This document shows, piece after piece, positions 58,501-64,000 of a stretch of 64,000 bases of DNA (its first letter is position 1; the number at the start of each line of letters is the position of its first letter). Position numbers and translations under genes: made by a program. The notes beneath the pieces are model-generated. The model did no database searches, was not told where the DNA came from, and saw only the letters and a program-made list of their open reading frames with translations. The stretch comes from Allolobophora icterica (Eukaryota; Annelida; Clitellata; Crassiclitellata; Lumbricidae): contig OY744607.1 in the NCBI GenBank assembly GCA_963556255.1, positions 48,642,346 to 48,706,345 of the forward strand, written 5' to 3'.

Positions 58501-60507
58501 TTTCTCGATATTAACTTCTAAGTTATCTTCTTCTGCCCCTTTATTTATTTGTACACATCGATCTACGCCAGCTACCATCACTACATATTGCGAACTATCC
58601 CTTAATAGGTCCACAACATGGGGTGTCAAAATAACCCGTTCATTTAGTTCAGGGACTGCAGCGAACATGACGCACAAAGATGGCGCAATGTTTGTCGTTC
58701 CTTCCATTGAATTAGCTAATTTCATTTGTAGGTATACTACATCTGCCTTACATCCTTCTCCCTGAAAACCAATTATATTAATCCGTTTAATCACGGGTAA
58801 GTTTAGTGACTCAATTAATTTCTTATCAATACAACAAATTTCTGCTCCTGAATCAGATAATGCTGGCTGAGAAGGGAGATCTTCAATCTGTACATTGATA
58901 TACGACCTCTCGTGTAATCCATCAATACTATTCTCGTATACCCTTACAGCAGTTTCCAACCCTATTGATTTAGAATTATCCAATAAATTCCCTTGCTTTA
59001 CCTGTTCAGGTATCTCATGCAACACGTTGACCTTCTCAACAAATAAGTCGGTCACTTCTTCAGTTGGGTTCCCAGATATACAAGTACTCACTTTTTTAGA
59101 ACTTGGTTTGGTCTGGCACTCCCTTGCCATATGACCCTTCTGATGACATAGGAAACAGAGACCCTTTACCTTGGCCTCCTCCTGAGACACCCTCGCACCT
59201 ATCTTGGCTTCACCCCTTATTTCCGGTTTGGGAGACTTGGGTTGAGCTGTCTGGTTATTGACTTGAACATGTGGTTGACCTCTCGTCCAATTGTTATACT
59301 TCGGTGTCGGATGACTACGGCATACTAAGTCATTCCCACCATCATGCGACGCTACATAAATGTCAGCCGCATTAGCTATGTCTTCACAGCTCAACCATTC
59401 CTCTTTTTCTTGGGCCAAGATATAATCTAAACAAGCCTTCGACAAGGACTCCTTGATCCGATCCGCAACCAATAAACTTACAAGTTTATCAAACTCATCA
59501 GTTATCTTTCTACTTTTCAAATAATACATAAGAGCCACGCGCAATTTGGATGAATAGATCGTAAATGATTCGTCCGATGCTTTGTGCAACGACCAAAATC
59601 GGGCTCTAAGATTTGAAGGGCTTATCTTAAACTCCCTTAGCAAAAACTCCTTCAGGAATTTGTAGTCATGGAGCTGTGCCTCAGTAAGGCGCATGGTTAA
59701 TGCCTTAGCTCTTTCACTTAAAATGGCTAGCAATAATTTTGCTCTAACATCTTCATCCACCTCATACACATTAAACAAACCATCCAAGTGATCAAAGAAA
59801 CCTGGAATTTCTATAGGGTCGGAAGGAAATTTCCAAAGAATATTCTTGAGGGCATCACTATAACGCTTAGTACGACTTGCTAAAGAATCTCTAACATTTC
59901 GTTCTTCCTGCTTTTCCTTCCTCTCCCTTTCTTCTTTCTCTTTCCGTTCCTTCTTTTCTCTTTCTTCTTTCTCTTTCCGTTCCTTCTTTTCTTCCTCTCT
60001 CTTCTTTTCCTCCCTTTCTTCCTTCTCCTTCCGTTCCTCCCTCTCTCTTTCTTCCTTCTCCCTCCGTTCCTCCCTCTCTCTTTCTTCTTTCTCCTTGCGT
60101 TCCTCCCTTTCTCTTTCTTCCTTCTCCCTTTGTTCTTTCTTTTCTTCCTCTCTCCTCTTTTCCTCCCTTTCTTCCTTCTCCCTTTGTTCTTTCTTTTCTT
60201 CCTCTCTCCTCTTTTCCTCCCTTTCTTCCTTCTCCTTCCGTTCCTCCCTTTGTTCTTCATATTTACGGATTTCGAACTCCAGACGGCGCTTCTGCAGCTC
60301 GTAATCCACTCCTGTTGGAGATATTGGACTACCCTTAAATTCCTCTTCCTCTTTTCCAATCTCCATGGCCCATTCTTCCATTAATTGATTTCGATCCCAT
60401 GACATAACATCATCTTCGTCCCTTCCTGCCTTCATAAGATACACCCTAAGGCGCTCAGACGACATTTTGCGAATATTCGCTTGCATCTCTGTTGTCAACG
60501 CTTCCAT
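55597..60507 (-). CDS. Gag-Pol polyprotein with order Gag-PR-INT-RT-RNaseH
   Basis: A single uninterrupted frame of 1636 residues. Seen: highly charged Glu/Arg/Lys coiled-coil repeats about 70-205; Gag core about 215-390; CCHC knuckle CFLCHQKGHMAREC 451-464; protease site LSDSGAE about 550-555; zinc-binding H2C2 of integrase about 774-816; integrase acidic triad D845 (NMDCIGP), D911 (SSDCGTNF), E947 (GLVERCN), that is D-x35-E; a GPY/F-like module (RWQGPATVV...SPYSYIVE) about 1088-1108; reverse transcriptase about 1215-1410 with YWQIPV and FVDD 1370-1373; RNase H to the end (SVDAS, EREAFAV, YSDHNPL). The sequence type is Ty3/gypsy, but the domain order is that of Ty1/copia, as known for Gmr1 elements. 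All catalytic motifs are present, so the element may be competent. Start chosen as the first ATG after the leader. Confidence 0.93.
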   Translation of the reverse strand: MEALTTEMQANIRKMSSERLRVYLMKAGRDEDDVMSWDRNQLMEEWAMEIGKEEEEFKGSPISPTGVDYELQKRRLEFEIRKYEEQREERKEKEEREEKRREEEKKEQREKEEREEKRREEEKKEQREKEEREREERKEKEEREREERREKEEREREERKEKEEREEKKREEEKKERKEKEEREKKERKEKEERERKEKQEERNVRDSLASRTKRYSDALKNILWKFPSDPIEIPGFFDHLDGLFNVYEVDEDVRAKLLLAILSERAKALTMRLTEAQLHDYKFLKEFLLREFKISPSNLRARFWSLHKASDESFTIYSSKLRVALMYYLKSRKITDEFDKLVSLLVADRIKESLSKACLDYILAQEKEEWLSCEDIANAADIYVASHDGGNDLVCRSHPTPKYNNWTRGQPHVQVNNQTAQPKSPKPEIRGEAKIGARVSQEEAKVKGLCFLCHQKGHMARECQTKPSSKKVSTCISGNPTEEVTDLFVEKVNVLHEIPEQVKQGNLLDNSKSIGLETAVRVYENSIDGLHERSYINVQIEDLPSQPALSDSGAEICCIDKKLIESLNLPVIKRINIIGFQGEGCKADVVYLQMKLANSMEGTTNIAPSLCVMFAAVPELNERVILTPHVVDLLRDSSQYVVMVAGVDRCVQINKGAEEDNLEVNIEKSNSNESLPSEVNEYSQEQLVDDSDNFLDVESTEFKSDEGVANNDTLLREQQNCHNLISCWQQARQNKNNFFIDNNLLYHKGEIMGHKVNQLCLPEDRIEVVLRVAHDAPCAGHMAFKATRARIKLNFWFPRMDERIREYCASCQICQLRTPVKVADRVPITPIPRADELCFNHLNMDCIGPMVVTGESNKSKPQYNYALVLVDKFSRWPMAYPLRSLNAKGVCEALLQVFTTFSIPRIISSDCGTNFTSRLTKEFLRRMGCSPRFNTPGHPEAAGLVERCNQSLKTMIFKLAQSDPRGWHQLLPFVLWSLREKPSGTTHISPFTMVYGTLPRGPLSVLKESWAGERKVPLNLGKSPEEYLQSLKENLEFAKVYADYYSDIETKRYADYYNLRSTDRKYEVGDKVAVLAPDFGSSKFYSRWQGPATVVKVKSPYSYIVEIEGKQRHLHANKIKRYHERLEQAMINSCSVIVDQDEEFGIVEVVDQEEREQNLISPSKRIDPLIVAHLSQEEQKQLFEVLDRHTAVFVDKPGYCPVLEHEIKITHDFTPKRLRAYKVPELLKPEVQRQIEEMLALDIIRPSKSEMASPVVCVLKGPKGQNGVRLAIDYRHVNKYSLGDCYPTPDIADVLQKVGRAKFISVFDAKSGYWQIPVRKEHRWLTAFVCDAGLFEFTRMPFGLKSASNTFIRAMTQVLHPVRSFTEPFVDDMAVVSMNWNDHLEHLEKFLQTIEEAGLTLNLRKCNFAQNKIKFVGHIVGSGCIEPDPGKIATINDIHPPTTKKEVRKVMGFFSYFRNFIPALAEKARIITDLTRDNIPTKVPWEQKHQEALDKLKDDLSKATQLHTIDFTKEFGLSVDASATAVGCCLFQWTEEGQEKPIAFASLKLTDTQMHWSTIEREAFAVIWALKRFKSWIFLSKIIIYSDHNPLSYLTDASPKSAKLTRWALALQEFNVDFRYRPGRQNTVADFLSRL

Positions 60508-61009
60508 TTTTACAAACAGTCAGTCAACAACAATCAACAAAAAAAACAGACACCACGCGGCAAACCCGCCACACAAAAGGAAAATTCCACAACCCAAAGT
60601 GCAACTATGCAGTATCCAAAGAAGTACACTCGCCAAGTACGCACAAACTGTACAAGCTCACGCAAGTCTGGCCTCGATCACAACAATGGATCAAATTTCA
60701 AAGAAATAATCAGCAGATATTGAAAGAGAAATAATGGCTGCCTCCCACTCGGCTGCAACTCCACTCTCTTTTCTCCTTCTCAGCCACGACAACACCTAGG
60801 ATCTTACCCGTATGTTGACTGCTGTCTTCTGCTGTCTCAGCCGAACGACGCACTTCGTCCGTCCGACTGTCGTATGCCGATTCACCCGTCTCCCACGGTA
60901 GAAAGGCGTCTCGATCCGCTCGCTGTCTGGAACAGACCGTCTCTTGATCCTCCGGGTTGACTCCTTCCTCCGCCGGCTCGCGTCTTCTTCACCGGATCCA
61001 ACACCGATG

Positions 61010-61027
61010 ATCCCACTTCTGACACCA
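61010..61027 (-). other. Primer binding site, tRNA-Leu type
   Basis: TGGTGTCAGAAGTGGGAT, four bases after the 5' LTR. It is complementary to a tRNA-Leu 3' end (ATCCCACTTCTGACACCA). Confidence 0.8.
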
Positions 61028-61031
61028 ATAA

Positions 61032-61463
61032 TGTCGCGGTCGACTCCTTCGATCGCAACGACGAACCAACGAAGGAACTATTAAAAGATCTTTAATTAAA
61101 AATAAAGTCGATTGAGTGTAAAGTAAGTCAACTCGTCTATCAAATATCACAATCGTAGACAGCACACAGGTTGGCTGGTCTCGATTGAACGTCATACGAT
61201 CAATGTTTCAACGTTTACAAATCTTCGTCAAAAGGCCCTTAATGTACATCAGGTCTATCTTATATAGAGTTCTCCCGGATTCCAGAACGTTCTGTGACGT
61301 CACTGTACTTTTCCCTGGAAAGTCCTACTGAACACGTATATCCTTGTTGCATGCACCGAATTAATGTTGACAGCTTGCTGCAGAATTTTCCGTGCGTTGT
61401 AAACAAGCTTGTTGACGCGTCGGTTTTCTTCCCTTGATGCATGCACCCGCGTAGACCACGACA
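61032..61463 (-). repeat. 5' LTR with promoter motifs
   Basis: Same sequence as the 3' LTR. Reading the minus strand, TGACGTCA (full CRE palindrome), AGAACGTTCT and CTATATAAGATAG (TATA box at about 61259-61267) occur within about 60 bp in that order. This fits a U3 promoter. Confidence 0.93.
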
Positions 61464-61684
61464 CTAAGTATCAGACTATCAGTGACCAAATAACTAAAAC
61501 TAAAACGAAAACAAAAAAAAACTATAACTGAAACTAGGAGGTTTCAGTTTTTATTAACTATAACTAAAACTAAAACTTGATGTAAAAACGAAAACTAATA
61601 ATAACCAAAACACCTAGAGCACGGGAAACTAATAATAACTGAAACTAAAACTCGAGGCAAAACTAAAACATCACTAGGAACAAG

Positions 61685-62279
61685 TCACAAGTCCGGCTTT
61701 CGATGTTTGTCGGAAGACTTTTAGAATTTAGAAGTCCGACACAACAGTTCCTTTCAATCGTTTTTTATACAGCAACCAACGACAAACAGTTCCAATTCAG
61801 GCTGACAGAAAATGTTATAACACGGTGAACCGAAAAAAATCTTTATCTCGCCCTCATGACTACTTTTCTTCAACGTTCAACTGTGTACTTCAACTCTCTT
61901 CTCTACTTCTATTATCTAATCTCTTCAGCTTCAACAACTGCCGACTGTCTCTACCTCTGTCCTCTACTGTCTTCTCTTAACTGTCTCTCCTATATACCCT
62001 TTTAGAGGGCGAGAACTGCAAGGCGCTACCGGGGCTTTAACCCAAGGGATACCAAATGTCTAAACCACTCCGATGTTCCCATGTTAAGTTAGAGAAATTT
62101 CGCCCAGTTTTCTCCAAAAAATAGCCGTGGTTGAGACCAACTAATCCAATTTACCTCATCCGGAGTAAATTCAGACTAAACCTCATATAGGCGTATACCT
62201 TCTATGACTTCCCGCCTTAAATCTTCTATTCGCCAAAAATGGCCAAGAGGACCAAATTTTATCTGGACATAATTATTCT
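61685..62279. other. Unassigned stretch right of H1
   Basis: CT-rich sequence at 61870-61990 and a TATATACCC motif. No gene; it might be an old repeat, but no ends could be paired. Confidence 0.35.
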
Positions 62280-62900
62280 CATTACGTTAACCATGCAAAT
62301 TACGACAGATAATAATTGTCAAAAACCTATACTATCCGGTTCAATTTCTATGACGTTATCCATGCAAATTGTATTGTAAGCCTATTGCATTGTATTTTTC
62401 GTTTATTAATTCAGAATGACAAGACCGCATCTGGTTACAGAGAGTACAACTAGGCCCCTAAGAAACAATGTATGTAGCAAGCTACGGTTTGGACTGAAGG
62501 CAAAATAAGAGTCGGGTGATAAAATTTCTGTCATCTTTCTTAGGGAAGACAAAGTTATGGGGTCTGCATGTAGGTCGTACATTATACGATTGTGCATTAC
62601 AGCAGATAATTGTCAAAACTCACCCGGGTCAATTTCTACGATGTCGTCCATGACATTACAGCAGATAATCGAAAACTCATAAGGTTCAGTTTCTATGACG
62701 TCATCCATGCAAATTACATCAGATAATCGAAAAACTTGTCGAACCCAATTTCTATGACGTCATCCATGCAAATTACTGTAACAGCAGATAATCGAAAAAC
62801 TTGTCGGGCCCTATTTCTATGACGTCATCCATGCAAATTACAGCAGATAATCGAAAAACTCGATTCAATTTCCGTGACGTCATTGATGTAAATAACAGCT
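62280..62900. repeat. Tandem array with paired CRE and octamer motifs
   Basis: About six imperfect units of about 60 bp: CAGATAATCGAAAAACT, then TTTCTATGACGTCATCC and ATGCAAATTA. Exact TGACGTCA lies at 62696, 62755, 62820 and 62875. ATGCAAAT lies at 62293, 62362, 62707, 62766 and 62831. In the three central units the two motifs start 11 bp apart. Confidence 0.88.
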
Positions 62901-63497
62901 GCAGAAAATCGCTAAAACTTATCAAGTCAAAACTTAAAGGCGAATTTCGTCACAAGACTTCTGACTTGAGTCTTTCGTTCTGCTGTTCCGCTTCCTCCAG
63001 AGCAAAAATTACGTACACCTTTTTATCGACTTAGCTATATTAAGTCACTATATTATAGGGGTGATAGTTACAGCATACATAACAATGCTTACACACATAC
63101 ATACTGTTAGCCCCCTATAGTTGTCTAGGGAGAAATAACAAAGTATACCTTCAGAAAAAAGTGTTATTTATTTGGCGAATATGTACAGCAAAACAAAAAT
63201 AATTTCTTTACAAGAGTCAGCCAGCAGGCGACGAAAACCAAATGGCAGAACAGCTCTTCCGTCAAACAACATCAGAAAGAAAACGAGCCAACCTCAAAGA
63301 GGTCAAACACGTCTGGTTCGAAAACATCAAAAGTCCTCCAACGCAGAGAAAGACAATCTAATTCTACAAACAAAAGACCTATCGGTCGAAAAGCTTAACT
63401 ACGTCCCTCACACACCTGGTCAGTTGCTGTTTAATGACACTGTCATAACAAAGATGATTAGCGTCGCCCTCCTCCTTTATCCAGGCTTGGGGCTGGC
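62901..63497. other. Unassigned stretch with a short repeat homolog
   Basis: The 116-codon plus frame at 63172-63522 runs into a MITE. Bases 63418-63500 (GCTGTTTAATGACACTGTCA, GTCGCCCTCCTCCTTTATCC) resemble 13120-13200, so this is repeat sequence. Confidence 0.45.
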
Positions 63498-63505
63498 ACT
63501 GCCAG

Positions 63506-63990
63506 CATGGGCGGCGATCTAGGGGGGCGGGGGGACATGTCCCTCCACCTTTAAGAGTGGGGGGGGGGAAACTCCATGCATTTGTCCCCTCACATTTTGA
63601 AGAAACACCAAAAAAGGCGGAGAAATGTAATTGCGGGTGAGGGTTTTCGCAGCGTTTTTTGACCAGACGAGGGAAAAATAAATTTTTTTAGGAGAAGTGT
63701 CCCCCCAAAATTCTGAGAAAGAAGAAGGAATTTGTAAAAAAGTTAAAATCTTTTAGACGAAGAAATGAGAAAAAGAAAAGTGTTATTGCTGGCAGATGGG
63801 AAAAAGTTGTAAAAGGTGGCGAATGACTAAAAAAAAGGTCATCAACTTTTTCGGAGATGAAAGCGAAATTTTTCGGAGATGAAGTGGCAGAAAAAGTTTT
63901 TTTGGGGACAAGATTTTCCAAAACCTGTCGTCGACGAGATCGTGGCCGACTCTGTCCCCCCCCACCTCTCAGACAAGATCGCCGCCACTG
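63506..63990. mobile_element. H3 hAT-like MITE, copy D (485 bp)
   Basis: Ends CATGGGCGGCGATC and GATCGCCGCCACTG; exact 8-bp duplication ACTGCCAG at 63498-63505 and 63991-63998. The interior resembles copy C (GTCATCAACTTTTTCGGAGA, AGATGAAAGCGAAATTTTTC). Confidence 0.92.
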
Positions 63991-64000
63991 ACTGCCAGAG

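Larger units (their letters stand above)
54970..61463 (-). mobile_element. Complete Gmr1-like Ty3/gypsy LTR retrotransposon
   Basis: A 6494-bp element with two 432-bp LTRs, flanked by the 5-bp duplication CTAAG (54965-54969, 61464-61468). The left H1 copy shows the empty site (CTTAGCC at about 440-446). Order on the minus strand: 5' LTR, primer site, leader of about 500 bp, one Gag-Pol frame, polypurine tract, 3' LTR. Integrase lies before reverse transcriptase, unlike ordinary Ty3/gypsy elements. No envelope-like frame is seen. Confidence 0.93.
52960..61676. mobile_element. H1 hAT-like element, right copy, host of three nested insertions
   Basis: Outer 8-bp duplication GGAACAAG at 52952-52959 and 61677-61684. 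The right end complements TAGTGATGTTTTAG; the left end reads TAGTGTTGTTTTCG with a 5-bp local duplication. The H1 sequence runs 52960-53004, about 53397-53864, 54553-54964 and 61464-61676, and is the reverse complement of 252-3031. Inserted in it are a SINE-like element, H3 copy C, and the LTR retrotransposon. Confidence 0.88.

Noticed and set aside
60095..60384. Plus-strand frames of SLSSFSLCSFF type
   Set aside because: Antisense of the Glu/Arg/Lys coiled-coil repeat in the Gag-Pol frame.
63172..63522. 116-codon plus-strand frame
   Set aside because: No family features; its 3' third is repeat sequence shared with 13120-13200 and it ends inside H3 copy D.

Overview
The window is a piece of animal (metazoan) nuclear genome. 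The evidence is: genes split into short exons with GT-AG introns, a TGF-beta/activin type I receptor, a mitotic B-type cyclin, tRNA-derived SINEs, non-LTR retrotransposons, many DNA transposons and long microsatellites. A marine invertebrate is likely. A deuterostome such as an echinoderm, hemichordate or lancelet is favoured (inference only), because the intact LTR element has the pol domain order of the Gmr1 group, first described from deuterostomes.

Host genes. (1) 30-14712, minus: the first seven exons of a type I TGF-beta superfamily receptor of the ALK4/5/7 class (signal peptide, extracellular domain, membrane span, GS box, kinase N-lobe, L45 loop); the rest lies off the left edge. (2) 16543-28640, plus: a complete nine-exon B-type cyclin of about 604 residues, head-to-head with the receptor about 1.8 kb away. 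(3) 40240-44116, plus: a four-exon gene for a small secreted cysteine-rich protein with granulin-like spacing. All reading frames and intron phases of genes 1 and 2 fit together. The last junction of gene 3 is less certain. The genes share no obvious pathway beyond being animal signalling and cell-cycle genes.

The rest is mostly mobile DNA, much of it nested. At least a dozen hAT-like non-autonomous families can be delimited by terminal inverted repeats plus 8-bp target duplications. In several cases a related copy elsewhere in the window supplies the unoccupied site. Two inverted copies of one family lie near the window ends (252-3031 and 52960-61676). The right copy contains a SINE-like insert, a hAT MITE and a complete 6.5-kb LTR retrotransposon (54970-61463) with apparently identical LTRs and one 1636-residue Gag-Pol frame in which integrase precedes reverse transcriptase. 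At 31.6-38.2 kb a decayed LINE is interrupted by two DNA elements and by a second LINE, which are themselves interrupted. Cyclin intron 5 holds a hAT element containing a nearly intact CR1/L2-like LINE in antisense.

Other structures are (TA)n, (CA)n and (CATA)n microsatellites, a minisatellite of about 24-bp units rich in CCAAT-box cores inside the cyclin gene, and at 62.3-62.9 kb a tandem array in which a CRE palindrome and a POU octamer recur 11 bp apart. No rRNA, real tRNA gene or CRISPR array was seen. All alignments and copy comparisons were made by eye.
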